Origin: Agrobacterium pusense
Lineage (GTDB): Bacteria; Pseudomonadota; Alphaproteobacteria; Rhizobiales; Rhizobiaceae
NCBI RefSeq assembly: GCF_900102105.1
Contig: NZ_FNBB01000004.1
Location: forward strand, 1-64,000
Length of the DNA: 64,000 nucleotides
Direction: 5' to 3'
Positions 43,633 to 53,374 of this stretch are shown here, one piece after another. Position 1 is the stretch's first letter; every line of letters begins with the position of its first letter. Position numbers and translations under genes: made by a program. The notes beneath the pieces are model-generated. The model had not been told where the DNA came from. It saw only the letters and a list, made by a program, of their open reading frames with translations, and searched no databases.

Positions 43633-46311
43633 TCAGTCGTCGGAGCCCATCGCATCGTAAGGGTCGCGCTCGCCGGCGATGATGGCGCGCTTGCCGACAT
43701 GGTTGGCAGGTCCGACGATGCCTTCCTGCTCCATTCGCTCCACCAGCGAGGCGGCGCGGTTATAGCCCACCGAAAGGCGGCGCTGGATATAGGAGGTCGA
43801 GCACTTCTTGTCGCGCATCACGATTTTGACGGCCTTTTCATAGAGGTCATCGCTGTCGTCGTCGCCCATCGAGGTCTTGTCGAAGACAGCCGTATCCTCT
43901 TCCGCCTCTTCTTCCGCTTCCTCGGCATCTTCCGTGACCGTGCCCAGATATTCCGGACGACCCTGCGTCTTCAGATGCGCCACGACCTTTTCAACTTCCT
44001 CGTCGGACACGAAGGGGCCGTGAACACGGGCGATGCGGCCACCGCCCATCATGTGCAGCATGTCGCCCTGGCCGAGCAGATGCTCCGCCCCCTGCTCACC
44101 AAGGATCGTGCGGCTGTCGATCTTCGAGGTGACCTGGAATGAGATGCGGGTGGGGAAATTGGCCTTGATAGTGCCCGTGATGACATCGACCGAGGGACGC
44201 TGGGTTGCCATGATGAGATGGATGCCGGCGGCGCGCGCCATCTGCGCCAGACGCTGGATCGCACCTTCGATCTCCTTGCCGGCGACCATCATCAGGTCGG
44301 CCATTTCATCGACGATGACAACGATATAGGGCATCGCCGTCAGGTCCATTTCCTCCTGCTCATAGACCGCTTCGCCAGTGGCGCGATCGAAGCCTGTCTG
44401 CACATTGCAGAACACCGTCTCGCCCTTGGCACGGGCAGCAGCGGCCCTTGCATTGTAGCCATCAATATTGCGCACGCCGAGACGCGACATCTTGCGGTAG
44501 CGGTCTTCCATTTCACGCACCGCCCACTTCAACGCCATCACCGCCTTTTTCGGATCGGTGACGACAGGCGTCAGGAGATGCGGAATACCGTCATAGACCG
44601 AGAGCTCGAGCATCTTCGGGTCGACCATGATCAGGCGGCATTCTTCCGGCTTCAGGCGGTAGAGCAGCGACAGAATCATGGTGTTGATGGCGACGGACTT
44701 GCCCGAACCGGTGGTACCGGCGACCAGAAGGTGCGGCATCTTCGCAAGTTCGGCGATAACCGGTTCGCCGCCGATGGTCTTGCCGAGGCAAAGGGCAAGC
44801 TTCTGGCGTGTCTCGGCGTAATCCTGCGCCTCGATCAGTTCGCGCAGGTAAACCGTCTCGCGCACCGGGTTCGGCAGCTCGATGCCGATGACATTGCGGC
44901 CGGGCACGACCGCAACGCGAGCCGAGAGCGCCGACATGGAGCGCGCGATATCGTCAGAGAGACCGATGACACGCGAGGACTTGACGCCAGGGGCGGGCTC
45001 GAATTCATAGAGCGTGACGACAGGACCAGGACGGACATCGATGATCTCACCCTTGATGCCGAAATCCTCCAGCACGCTTTCGAGTAGACCGGCGCTCTGT
45101 TCCAGGGCTTCCGGTGTCATGGTCGTGGTCTGCTGGACGCGGGCTTCCTGCAGGAGGTCAATCGAAGGATACTCATATTCCCCATCGGCGAAGACAGGTG
45201 CTTCACGGAACATGGGCTGAGAAGACTGGATAGGCGCTCGCGGCGTAAAACGCGGCTCGGCAACGATCCTTTCCGCCGGCTGAACCTGCTCTGCAAGCTG
45301 CTGCGGCGCGACAACCATGGCAGCTTCCGCTATCAGCTGCGACGCGAACTCCTGTTCGGGAGCCACGCCGGCGGCTGGAATGAATGTCTGCCGTACGCCA
45401 ATTTCCCGATAGAGCCGGATGGCGGAGCCGCCGGGTACGGTGACGACAGGTGGCTCGGCCGAAAGGACAACCGGGGCGGCTGCGGGCGAGACGGGAGCGA
45501 CAGCCACTGCGGATGAAGGCGCTGTCAGAACGGTGTTTACAGGCGCCGGAGCTGCGGGCGCCGAAACGGAAAATGCGCTCCGCACCTGGGCGGTAAGAGC
45601 TTCAGCCGCATCGCCGGGCAGATCAAGCGTCATCACTTCCCAGAACAGCTCATCCGGCAGATGGGCGGCAAAGGCGGGAATGGAAGCCTGCGTCTCAGCT
45701 TCCGGCTGCGCGGCAGGTTGCGGCTCAAACGTCTGCGGCGCTGCGGGTTCCGCATCGGGCGCGGCAGACGTCGATGAAGATGGATCCCGCACGGCTGCGG
45801 CTGCCTCTTCCGCCTGTTTACGGGCAAGCTCCAGCCGCAATTTGTAAGTCAAGGCGCGAGCACCGCGGGCGTCGGGCGGCTGCGGCAGAAACGGCATGCG
45901 CGGCGGCGCCATGCGTTGCTCGGCCGGCTTCTCGGCGGGCTGGGGTGCCGGCGCATCCTGGCGAGCAGCCGTCTCGGGCTCTGCGGCAGCCGGTACGGAG
46001 GCAGCGGGCGCCTCCTCGTCCGGGATATTCGGCGTCTCCACCGGCATACGCCGGTTAAAGACGCTCTCCGGCGTGCGGGTAAAGCGGACATTCGGGCCAA
46101 GCACGAAGGCATTCTGCCAGCCGGGCATCTCGGCGCGGCCTTCGATGGCATCGGCTGCGATCACGTCAGCATTCTGCCGCGGCGCTGCACCTGCAGCCGT
46201 CACGATCGTCCGCTGCCCCGCAGGCGTCTGGACACCGGCATGACGGGCATTTTCGCTCCCCTCCCCTACGCTATTGGACGAATTCTGAAATCTGGATCGG
46301 GAGAAGCTCAT
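43633..46311 (-). CDS. ftsK: FtsK/SpoIIIE DNA translocase without membrane domain
   Basis: This protein of about 892 residues (899 if the ATG at 46332 is used) has a long Ala/Pro/Glu-rich N-terminal half (about 1-400) with no hydrophobic span, unlike classical FtsK. The motor follows: [23 protein letters not shown] (about 430), Walker [15 protein letters not shown] (about 530), Walker [13 protein letters not shown] (about 660) and [13 protein letters not shown]. The winged-helix gamma domain (about 820-880: [30 protein letters not shown]) reads KOPS-type sequences. It should pump DNA at the septum or act as a soluble paralogue; many Rhizobiaceae carry two FtsK proteins. An acidic linker ([13 protein letters not shown]) precedes gamma. 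Confidence 0.88.
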   Translation of the reverse strand: MSFSRSRFQNSSNSVGEGSENARHAGVQTPAGQRTIVTAAGAAPRQNADVIAADAIEGRAEMPGWQNAFVLGPNVRFTRTPESVFNRRMPVETPNIPDEEAPAASVPAAAEPETAARQDAPAPQPAEKPAEQRMAPPRMPFLPQPPDARGARALTYKLRLELARKQAEEAAAAVRDPSSSTSAAPDAEPAAPQTFEPQPAAQPEAETQASIPAFAAHLPDELFWEVMTLDLPGDAAEALTAQVRSAFSVSAPAAPAPVNTVLTAPSSAVAVAPVSPAAAPVVLSAEPPVVTVPGGSAIRLYREIGVRQTFIPAAGVAPEQEFASQLIAEAAMVVAPQQLAEQVQPAERIVAEPRFTPRAPIQSSQPMFREAPVFADGEYEYPSIDLLQEARVQQTTTMTPEALEQSAGLLESVLEDFGIKGEIIDVRPGPVVTLYEFEPAPGVKSSRVIGLSDDIARSMSALSARVAVVPGRNVIGIELPNPVRETVYLRELIEAQDYAETRQKLALCLGKTIGGEPVIAELAKMPHLLVAGTTGSGKSVAINTMILSLLYRLKPEECRLIMVDPKMLELSVYDGIPHLLTPVVTDPKKAVMALKWAVREMEDRYRKMSRLGVRNIDGYNARAAAARAKGETVFCNVQTGFDRATGEAVYEQEEMDLTAMPYIVVIVDEMADLMMVAGKEIEGAIQRLAQMARAAGIHLIMATQRPSVDVITGTIKANFPTRISFQVTSKIDSRTILGEQGAEHLLGQGDMLHMMGGGRIARVHGPFVSDEEVEKVVAHLKTQGRPEYLGTVTEDAEEAEEEAEEDTAVFDKTSMGDDDSDDLYEKAVKIVMRDKKCSTSYIQRRLSVGYNRAASLVERMEQEGIVGPANHVGKRAIIAGERDPYDAMGSDD

Positions 46312-46341
46312 GGCAGCGTGCACACTCATCATAAACGTACA
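46271..46341 (-). CDS. Possible 23-residue leader peptide overlapping the ftsK start
   Basis: On the minus strand an ATG at 46341 has AGGAG about 7 bases upstream and opens [20 protein letters not shown], ending in a TAG at 46271. It is in another frame from ftsK and overlaps its first codons. It has the best ribosome site in the region, so it could be a regulatory upstream frame. It may also be chance; no homology basis is known. Confidence 0.3.
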
Positions 46342-46707
46342 TATTTCGGTCTCCTTGAAATAAAAAATAAAGGTTAATTACCCCTTTCCAAACGGGGTCG
46401 TACCGACGGATTTTCAACCGCTCCACAAGTTCGCAGCGCCATCCGCTGCCTCGCAAAACACATATCAAACGATTGGTTTCATTCGGTTATGTCGAGTTTT
46501 CCGCCGTGAATTCGCCGCTGATGGCGGACTGGAGAACCGAATTTTCCGAGACGGGGCATATTGTTTCCGCAAAGCTCTCCGCAACGTAAAATCATTGCTG
46601 TAAAGGGCGCGAATTAACGTGGACACTGCCGAGGTTGCAGCCTTAAGATCGGCACGCCGCGGGCCAAGCGGAAAAGCCCGCCTCGCCCTCATTCCGGAGT
46701 GAAATTC
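46342..46707. other. Intergenic between ftsK and the peptide transporter
   Basis: This 366-base divergent region should hold both promoters. No clear operator or hairpin was identified. The left part is AT-rich (a TTGAAATAAAAAATAAAGG-like stretch near 46353-46372) and is a plausible ftsK promoter. Confidence 0.35.
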
Positions 46708-48315
46708 ATGTCGCCTGTCCAGCTTTCCCGCCGCTCGCTTCTCAAGACCTCGCTCGCGCTGGCCGCAACCACAGGATTGGCGGGAATTACCGTCGCACAG
46801 GAGAAATCCGGCGGGCGACTGATCGTCGCGGCCGATTCGGAACCGAAAAACCTCAATCCGGCCATCGTTGCCTCCAACGGCGTGTTTTACATCGCCAGCA
46901 AGATCGTCGAGCCCCTGGCCGAGGCCTCCTTTAACGGCACCGACGGGCTGGAGCCGCGACTTGCGACGGAATGGCAGGGAGCCGATGACGGGCTCAGCGC
47001 CACCTTCAAGCTGCGCGAGGGTGTGACATGGCATGACGGCAAGCCATTCACCTCGGCGGACGTTGCGTTTTCGGCGCTTTCCGTCTGGAAACCGCTGCAA
47101 AATCTCGGGCGGCTGGTCTTTGCCAATCTCCAGACGGTGGAAACGCCTGATGACCACACGGCAATTTTCCGCTTTTCCAAACCCACGCCGTTCCAGCTCA
47201 TCCGCAATGCGCTGCCGGTGGTTACCAGCGTCGTGCCGAAACACCTCTATGAGGGTACCGACATCGCCACAAATCCGGCCAATACCAAACCGGTGGGCAC
47301 CGGGCCTTTTGTCTTTTCCGAATATAAACCCGGCGAATATTACCGCCTGACGAGGAACCCGAACTATTGGGGCAAGGGTCAGCCGCAGCTCGAGGAAATT
47401 ATCTATCGCGTCCTTCCCGACCGGGCCGGCGCGGCCTCTGCGCTGGAAGCTGAAGAAATCCAGCTGGCCGCCTTTTCAGCCGTGCCGCTCGCCGATCTTG
47501 CCCGCATCGCCAAGGAGCCCGGCATAAAGGTTATTGCGGATGGCTATGAGGCACTGACCTATCAGCTGGTGGTGGAAATCAACCATCGCCGCAAGGAACT
47601 GGCGGATCTCAAGGTCAGAAAGGCGATCGCGCACGCCATCGACAGGAAATTCGTCATCGACAAGGTCTTTCTCGGTTACGCCACTGCATCGACCGGCCCC
47701 GTACCGAAGAATGCGCCGGAATTTTACACGAATGACGTTGAGACCTATGATTTCGACGTCGCCAAGGCCAACGCTCTCCTGGATGAGGCGGGTTATCCGC
47801 GTGGTGCGAATGGAACACGTTTTTCGCTGAAGCTTCTGCCCGCGCCCTACTTCAATGAGACCCGCCAGTTCGGTTCTTATCTGCGGCAGGCGCTTCAGGA
47901 AATCGGGATTGATGCAGAACTGGTGAACAATGACGCCGCGGCGCACCAGAAGGCCGTTTACACCGACCACGCCTTCGATCTCGCCATCGCGCCGCCGGTG
48001 TTCCGCGGTGATCCCGCAATATCGACCACGATTCTCGTCCGTTCCGGCATTCCGGCCGGCGTCGGCTTCTCTAATCAGGGCGGCTACGAGAACAAGACGC
48101 TGGACGAATTGATCGACAAGGCGGCGATAACAGTGGATGCCGCCGCGCGCACGGCGCTTTACAAGGACTTCCAGAAACAGGTCGCGGCCGATCTGCCGCT
48201 GATCAACGTCGCCGAGTGGGGTTTCATCACTGTGGCGCGCGATACGGTCAAACATGTCGCCAGTAATCCTCGGTGGGCGGTGTCCAACTGGGCGGATACG
48301 GCGGTGGATACCTGA
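46708..48315 (+). CDS. Dipeptide-type ABC binding protein, Tat-exported
   Basis: This 535-residue periplasmic protein of the family-5 (DppA/OppA) type begins with a twin-arginine signal (LSRRSLLKTSLALAATTG, about residues 5-22). Family stretches are DSEPKNLNPAI, LATEWQGADDGLSATFKLREGVTWHDGKPF, PVGTGPFVFSEYKPGEYYRL and KVRKAIAHAIDRKFVID. The start at 46708 is chosen because GGAGTGA lies just upstream; a GTG at 46699 overlaps that site. It is the first gene of a five-part transporter followed by an aminotransferase. Confidence 0.9.
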   Translation: MSPVQLSRRSLLKTSLALAATTGLAGITVAQEKSGGRLIVAADSEPKNLNPAIVASNGVFYIASKIVEPLAEASFNGTDGLEPRLATEWQGADDGLSATFKLREGVTWHDGKPFTSADVAFSALSVWKPLQNLGRLVFANLQTVETPDDHTAIFRFSKPTPFQLIRNALPVVTSVVPKHLYEGTDIATNPANTKPVGTGPFVFSEYKPGEYYRLTRNPNYWGKGQPQLEEIIYRVLPDRAGAASALEAEEIQLAAFSAVPLADLARIAKEPGIKVIADGYEALTYQLVVEINHRRKELADLKVRKAIAHAIDRKFVIDKVFLGYATASTGPVPKNAPEFYTNDVETYDFDVAKANALLDEAGYPRGANGTRFSLKLLPAPYFNETRQFGSYLRQALQEIGIDAELVNNDAAAHQKAVYTDHAFDLAIAPPVFRGDPAISTTILVRSGIPAGVGFSNQGGYENKTLDELIDKAAITVDAAARTALYKDFQKQVAADLPLINVAEWGFITVARDTVKHVASNPRWAVSNWADTAVDT

Positions 48316-48324
48316 GGCAACGCC

Positions 48325-49314
48325 GTGAGACGTGCGGCGAAATTGCTGCGGCGAAGGGCATTCACCGCCATTCCGGTGCTGCTGATCGTGCTCGTCTTCA
48401 CCTTCCTGCTGCTTGAAAACGCATCGGGTGACGCGGTCGACGCCTATCTCGTTTCCATCGGCGGCGGCGATGCCGGGCTGCGCGATGCGCTGCGTGAACA
48501 ATATGGTCTGAACGGCTCCGTGCTGGCCCGTTTCTGGCTCTATGCGAGTTCGGTGCTGCGGCTTGATCTCGGCTGGTCGCTTGCCTTCGACCGGCCTGTG
48601 CTGGGGCTGATCCTGGAAAGGCTGCCGAACACGCTTCTTCTGATGGGCAGTGCGACAACGCTTGCCTTCATCCTCGGCACAGCACTCGGCATCGTGGCGG
48701 GCGCGCGTCCGGACGGGGCAACAGACCGCGCGCTTTCCACACTCTCACTCGCGCTTTACGCCACGCCCGGCTTCTGGCTTGGGCTCGTGCTCGCCATCGT
48801 CTTCGCGGTGAAATTCAGATGGCTGCCTACCTCCGGCATCGAAACCATCGCTTCGGGCAAGCACGGCATGGCGAGGGCGATGGATATCGGCCGCCATCTC
48901 GTACTGCCGGTCGCCAGTCTCGGGCTGATCTATCTGGCGCTTTTCCTGCGCGTGATGCGCACCGCCATGGCGGCGATCTGGCCGCTGGATTTCGTGCTCT
49001 TTGCCCAGTCCAAGGGGCTTTCAAAACGACGGATCGTGCTGCGCCACGTCGCCCGCAACGCCGCCCTGCCGCTTGTCACCGTGCTTGGCCTGCAGGCGGC
49101 CACCATGCTGGGCGGCAGCGTGGTCATCGAAAGCGTTTTTGCCATTCCCGGGTTTGGTCGGCTGGCGCAGGAGGCCGTCACTGGCCGAGACGCCCCGTTG
49201 TTGATGGGCATTATCCTGACGAGCGCGGTTTTTGTCATCCTCGTCAACCTCTCCGTCGACATTGTCCATTCCGTGCTCGATCCGCGCATTGGCAGCGGGG
49301 AACAAGGCGCATGA
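48325..49314 (+). CDS. Peptide ABC permease, DppB type
   Basis: This 329-residue membrane protein starts at GTG (MRRAAKLLRRRAFTAIPVLL). It has the DppB layout: a first span, a periplasmic region with RDALREQYGLNGSVLARF, then TLLLMGSATTLAFILG and five more spans. The EAA-like loop is FAQSKGLSKRRIVLRHVARNA (about 230). It ends in an ATGA overlap with the next permease. Confidence 0.9.
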   Translation: MRRAAKLLRRRAFTAIPVLLIVLVFTFLLLENASGDAVDAYLVSIGGGDAGLRDALREQYGLNGSVLARFWLYASSVLRLDLGWSLAFDRPVLGLILERLPNTLLLMGSATTLAFILGTALGIVAGARPDGATDRALSTLSLALYATPGFWLGLVLAIVFAVKFRWLPTSGIETIASGKHGMARAMDIGRHLVLPVASLGLIYLALFLRVMRTAMAAIWPLDFVLFAQSKGLSKRRIVLRHVARNAALPLVTVLGLQAATMLGGSVVIESVFAIPGFGRLAQEAVTGRDAPLLMGIILTSAVFVILVNLSVDIVHSVLDPRIGSGEQGA

Positions 49315-50141
49315 GTTTCGCTTTCCGGCTCCTGCGCAGTTTCGAAGGCATGACGGGAACCGTCATACTGGTGCTGCTTTCCCTGACGGCGCTTGCCGCA
49401 CCCGCCGTCTTTCCAGGTGACCCGCTGGCCATCGTTGGCGAACCGCTGATTACGCCTTTTACGGATGCGGCCCTACCGCTCGGCACCGATCGGCTGGGCC
49501 GCAACGTGCTGGCCGAGCTCGCCCATGGTGCGCAGGCCTCCCTGCTCGTCGGCATAGGCGCCGCCGCAGCCGCGCTGATTATCGGCACCGTCATCGGCAC
49601 CATTGCCGGATTTGCCGGCGGCGTTGTGGACGAAGCATTGATGCGCGTCACCGACGCCTTCCAGATCGTCCCGAACTTCCTGCTAGCGCTCGCCTTCGTC
49701 AGTACAATCGGCCCCTCCATGCCGATTGTCATACTCGCCATTGCGCTTGGCGCATGGGCGGATCCGGCGCGGTTGATGCGGGCGCAGGTCTTGAGCATCC
49801 GCGAGCGCGACTATGTTCAGTCCGCCCGCGCCATCGGCATGCACCCGCTTGAGATCGCATTCAGGCAGATCCTGCCAAATGCCCTGCCGCCGGTCATGGC
49901 GCTTGCCGCCATCATCGTCGCCGCGGCCATTTTGACCGAAGCCGCCCTATCCTTCCTCGGGCTCGGCGATCCCAATATCGTTACCTGGGGTTCGATGATC
50001 GCAGAAGGACGCAATGTCCTTCGCTCGGCCGCGTTTTTGTCGGTCATTCCCGGCATCGGCCTTCTGGTCATGGTTCTCGGCGTTCATCTTCTCGGTGAAG
50101 GCATCAACAAGGCGATGGCGACAGGGAGGCGAGCGCCATGA
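49311..50141 (+). CDS. Peptide ABC permease, DppC type
   Basis: This 276-residue permease starts MSFAFRLLRSFEGMTGTVI. The DppC N-terminal motif PLGTDRLGRNVLAELAHGAQASLLVGI is near residue 60, and the EAA loop YVQSARAIGMHPLEIAFRQILPN near 170. It pairs with the preceding DppB-type permease and overlaps genes on both sides by 4 bases, consistent with one translationally coupled operon. Confidence 0.9.
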   Translation: MSFAFRLLRSFEGMTGTVILVLLSLTALAAPAVFPGDPLAIVGEPLITPFTDAALPLGTDRLGRNVLAELAHGAQASLLVGIGAAAAALIIGTVIGTIAGFAGGVVDEALMRVTDAFQIVPNFLLALAFVSTIGPSMPIVILAIALGAWADPARLMRAQVLSIRERDYVQSARAIGMHPLEIAFRQILPNALPPVMALAAIIVAAAILTEAALSFLGLGDPNIVTWGSMIAEGRNVLRSAAFLSVIPGIGLLVMVLGVHLLGEGINKAMATGRRAP

Positions 50142-50938
50142 GCGGAAATGCGCTGTGCCGGATCGACGACCTCAGCGTTTGGTATGCGGCAAGTGATGCG
50201 CCGGCATTGCAGAATGTCTCGCTGACGATCCGGCAAGGCCAGAGGCTGGCGATCATCGGCGAAAGCGGCTCGGGGAAATCGACGCTCGGCAAGGCGATTG
50301 CGGGGCTTCTTCCCGGACATGCAAAGGTTTCCGGTGATATTTCGTGGAGCCGCGATAGCCTGTTCCACGGCAGGCCGCTGCCAGGGCGGGATATCGGCAC
50401 GATCTTTCAGGATACAGGCGCAACGCTGAATCCGGTCCTCACCATCGGCGAACAGGTGGCGGAAGGGGCTGTCCGGCATCTAGGTCTCTCATGGCGGCAA
50501 GCGCGCGATCTTGCCCGCGATCTTCTGGAGCGGGTTCGGCTGCCGCACCCTTCCCACCTCATCCGGGCCTATCCACACCAGCTCTCCGGCGGCCAGAGGC
50601 AACGCGTGACGATTGCCGCCGCCATTGCAGCCAGCCCTTCAATCCTGATTGCCGATGAAGCCACGAGCGCGCTCGATACGGCTAGCCAAGCCGCCATCGC
50701 CACGCTGCTGGACGATCTGGTGCGGCAGGAAAACAAGACGCTGGTCTTCATCACCCATGATATCGGCCTTGCGTCCAGCCTTGCCGACGAGATTGCGGTT
50801 CTGCGCTCGGGATTGCTGGTGGAACATGGCCCGACGAGGCGGGTGCTGTCCGCACCCGTCCATGACTATACGCGTGCGCTGCTTACCGATTACCTCGATC
50901 TGTCCACGCCGCCGCTGGTCAGCGAGGCCGCGTCATGA
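50138..50938 (+). CDS. Peptide ABC ATPase, DppD type
   Basis: This 266-residue ATPase has Walker A GESGSGKST, the DppD-type IFQDTGATLNPVLTIGEQVAEG, signature [16 protein letters not shown] and Walker B ILIADEATSALD. It lacks the usual long C-terminal iron-sulfur-type tail and is shorter than classical DppD (about 325). It overlaps both neighbours by 4 bases. Confidence 0.9.
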   Translation: MSGNALCRIDDLSVWYAASDAPALQNVSLTIRQGQRLAIIGESGSGKSTLGKAIAGLLPGHAKVSGDISWSRDSLFHGRPLPGRDIGTIFQDTGATLNPVLTIGEQVAEGAVRHLGLSWRQARDLARDLLERVRLPHPSHLIRAYPHQLSGGQRQRVTIAAAIAASPSILIADEATSALDTASQAAIATLLDDLVRQENKTLVFITHDIGLASSLADEIAVLRSGLLVEHGPTRRVLSAPVHDYTRALLTDYLDLSTPPLVSEAAS

Positions 50939-51714
50939 ACGATGCCCTGCTCACCGTCGACGGCTTGTCCAAGACCTACCGCACCGGCGCAAGAAGGGTG
51001 GCGGCGCTCTCCGACATCTCTTTTTCGCTTCGGCCCGGTGAGACGCTGGGACTTGCCGGTCCCTCCGGCTGCGGAAAATCCACGCTTGCCCGCATTCTCA
51101 TGCGATTGATCCCGGCCGACGAAGGCACGATCCTTTTCAGGGGCCACAATTGGCTGACACTGGACGGCGGCAAGCTTCGCGCCGCCCGCCAGCACATGCA
51201 GATGGTGTTTCAAGACACTCATGGCGCTTTCAATCCACGCGCCAGCGTCGAAGATGCCATCGGCGAACCGTTGCGCATTCATCGCACGGTCGCAAGACGC
51301 GAGCGTGCGGCGGAAGTCCGCCGCCTTCTCGACCGCGTTGGCCTGCCCGCCAGCTATGCCGGCCGCTCGGTCTTCGAGCTTTCCGGCGGCCAAAGGCAGC
51401 GCGTCTCGATCGCACGGGCGATTGCGCTCAAGCCGTCGCTTCTCATCCTGGACGAAGCCGTCTCCGCGCTCGATGTTTCGGTTCGCCGGCAAATCCTTGA
51501 ACTGCTGGTGGAAATACAGCGAGAGACGGCGGTTTCCTGTATTTTCGTCTCCCATGATCTCGCGGTCATTCGCGCCGTCTGCCACCGCGTCGCCATCATG
51601 GAAGCAGGAAGGATCGTTGAAATCGGCCGGACAGGAAATATCGTCTCGGCGCCGCAATCCTCGACCGCCAGAACCCTGATCGACGCCGCACCGCGCCTGA
51701 CCATCACCACGTAA
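50935..51714 (+). CDS. Peptide ABC ATPase, DppF type
   Basis: This 259-residue ATPase has Walker [29 protein letters not shown], signature [16 protein letters not shown] and Walker B LLILDEAVSALDVSVR. It forms the ATPase pair with the preceding gene and is 9 bases before the aminotransferase. It is shorter than classical DppF proteins of about 330 residues. Confidence 0.9.
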   Translation: MNDALLTVDGLSKTYRTGARRVAALSDISFSLRPGETLGLAGPSGCGKSTLARILMRLIPADEGTILFRGHNWLTLDGGKLRAARQHMQMVFQDTHGAFNPRASVEDAIGEPLRIHRTVARRERAAEVRRLLDRVGLPASYAGRSVFELSGGQRQRVSIARAIALKPSLLILDEAVSALDVSVRRQILELLVEIQRETAVSCIFVSHDLAVIRAVCHRVAIMEAGRIVEIGRTGNIVSAPQSSTARTLIDAAPRLTITT

Positions 51715-51723
51715 GGAGAAGAC

Positions 51724-52842
51724 ATGCCCGCTCCGGATTATGCATTGCTGCTCGACCCACCCGCTTTTCCTGCCGAGCGTTATGCTGCCCTTGCCGACCG
51801 GCTGGCCGCGCTGATGAGCACAAGCAACGACGTGCTGCTGATACAGGCGGAAGCCGTGCTGGCGCTCGAAGCCGCAGCCACCAGCCTTGCGCGACCGGGC
51901 CTGAAAGCGCTCAACGTTGTCACCAGCCCTTATGGTACGTGGTTTGGCGGCTGGCTGGAAAAGGGCGGCGCGACCGTGCGCAATCTGACCGCCAGCCCGG
52001 CAAGGCCGGTCACCCTGGAGGAAGTCGAACGGGCGCTTGACGAAGGGCCGGATTTCGACCTTCTCGCCATCGTCCACGCGGAATCGGCAAGCGGCATCCT
52101 CAACCCCCTGCCCGCCATTGCCGCGCTCGCCCGGGAACGGGGCATCGCGACCCTTGTGGACGCCGTCGCGTCCATTGGCGGACATGCTTTCGACGTCGAC
52201 CGTTTAGGTATCGATATCGCCGTCATCGGCCCGCAAAAGGCGCTGGCCGGCCCGGCCGGCATTTCCGCCATTTCCGTCAGCGAAAGGGCCTGGGCGCTTC
52301 TTTCGCATGACGGCGCTCCTGACAACTCCATGCTCTCGCTTATGGACCAGAAAAAACTCTGGCTCGATGCCGGTCGCGGCGCACTGCCCGGAACGCCCGC
52401 CCCGCTGGAGTTTTACGCGCTGGAGGCCGCCCTCGACAGGATCGAGTCAGAAGGGCTGGCATCCGCCAATCGACGCCACAAAACGGCAGCGACGGCCACC
52501 CGAAACGGCCTCAGGGCGCTTGGCATTCCAACCTGGGTGGAAGAGGCGCACGCTTCCGCCCTCGTTTCCACGGCGATCCTGCCTGATACCCTCGAAGCCA
52601 AGGCATTCCTCGCGGCTGTGTCCCAGAAGCAAGGCGCGGACATTTCCGGTGGCGTCGGCCCCGGCGCGGAACGGTTGATCAGGCTTAATCACACCGGTCG
52701 GAGAGCGCATCGGGATGCCGTGAAAGCCAATATCCTGGCCTTCTCCGGCGCCCTGAAAAGCCTCGGCCACGCTGCAAATACCGATTTCGCGCTGGAAGCC
52801 GCAGAAAAAACCTATTTAGACGCACCTGCGGATGGCGTTTAA
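51724..52842 (+). CDS. Class V PLP-dependent aminotransferase family protein
   Basis: This 372-residue protein resembles alanine/serine-glyoxylate aminotransferases and PucG-type enzymes. The PLP lysine is Lys172 in IAVIGPQKALAGPAGIS. The cofactor Asp lies in ATLVDAVASIGGHAFDVD, and HAESASGILNPLP (about 118) is the substrate/PLP segment. The C-terminal domain ends in GPGAERLIRLNHTGRRAHRD. It starts 9 bases after the ATPase gene, so it is co-transcribed with the transporter. An amino compound imported by the transporter could be its substrate, for instance an amino acid, dipeptide or ureide (inference). Confidence 0.82.
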   Translation: MPAPDYALLLDPPAFPAERYAALADRLAALMSTSNDVLLIQAEAVLALEAAATSLARPGLKALNVVTSPYGTWFGGWLEKGGATVRNLTASPARPVTLEEVERALDEGPDFDLLAIVHAESASGILNPLPAIAALARERGIATLVDAVASIGGHAFDVDRLGIDIAVIGPQKALAGPAGISAISVSERAWALLSHDGAPDNSMLSLMDQKKLWLDAGRGALPGTPAPLEFYALEAALDRIESEGLASANRRHKTAATATRNGLRALGIPTWVEEAHASALVSTAILPDTLEAKAFLAAVSQKQGADISGGVGPGAERLIRLNHTGRRAHRDAVKANILAFSGALKSLGHAANTDFALEAAEKTYLDAPADGV

Positions 52843-53006
52843 CGGTGTCGAAGAACATTCATTGCGCAAAATCCGCTCGCGATGGAACGCCGCTCACGAC
52901 ATTGTTGTTAAAAATGGTAGACAAATTCCTCCGTCAATCTTGACGAAATCATGGCAACGCGCGAAACTTAACGCTACGTTAACTCGCGTGAAGAAGGGAA
53001 ACGGCC

Positions 53007-53195
53007 ATGGTAGCAGGGTTCAACATGCTCTCCTTTGACCTCTTTGGCATCGGCCGAAGGATGCCCGTCGTCAATGAGCGGGTGGAGACCGAGTTTCAGG
53101 ACAAAACACCGCGCAGACCCGACGACGAATCGCATGATGACGATCGCGATCAGGAATATGAACTGTTTTTCTGGTCGCTTTACCCGGTGATTTGA
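53007..53195 (+). CDS. Small protein of unknown function
   Basis: This 62-residue frame begins MVAGFNMLSFDLFGIGRRM. A purine-rich GAAGGGAAA run about 6-14 bases upstream can serve as ribosome site. The middle is highly charged (RPDDESHDDDRDQEYE) and the end hydrophobic (LFFWSLYPVI). I recognise no family. The organised composition and ribosome site favour a real gene, but this is uncertain. Confidence 0.4.
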   Translation: MVAGFNMLSFDLFGIGRRMPVVNERVETEFQDKTPRRPDDESHDDDRDQEYELFFWSLYPVI

Positions 53196-53328
53196 GCGTC
53201 TGCCGCACGCTCCAAGCCATCGACATATTGACCCTCCGTGGCCTCATGATGGGGGGCGCGGGGCGCATGATAGCGTTGGTCGGTCCATAGACCTCAATAT
53301 TTCTAGTTTACCGTTAAAAGAAACGAAA

Positions 53329-53356
53329 GCGGCCCCGAGGTTGTCCTCGGGGCCGC
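53329..53356. terminator. Strong terminator hairpin
   Basis: GCGGCCCCGAGG (53329-53340) and CCTCGGGGCCGC (53345-53356) pair perfectly with loop TTGT, 19 bases past the stop of the leftward dehydratase gene. An A-rich stretch on the plus strand (AAAAGAAACGAAA) gives the minus strand its T-rich tail. Confidence 0.8.
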
Positions 53357-53374
53357 ATAGTCTTGTGATGGCTG

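Noticed and set aside
44218..45087. Plus-strand open frame opposite ftsK
   Set aside because: It is antisense to the FtsK motor domain and has no domain evidence.
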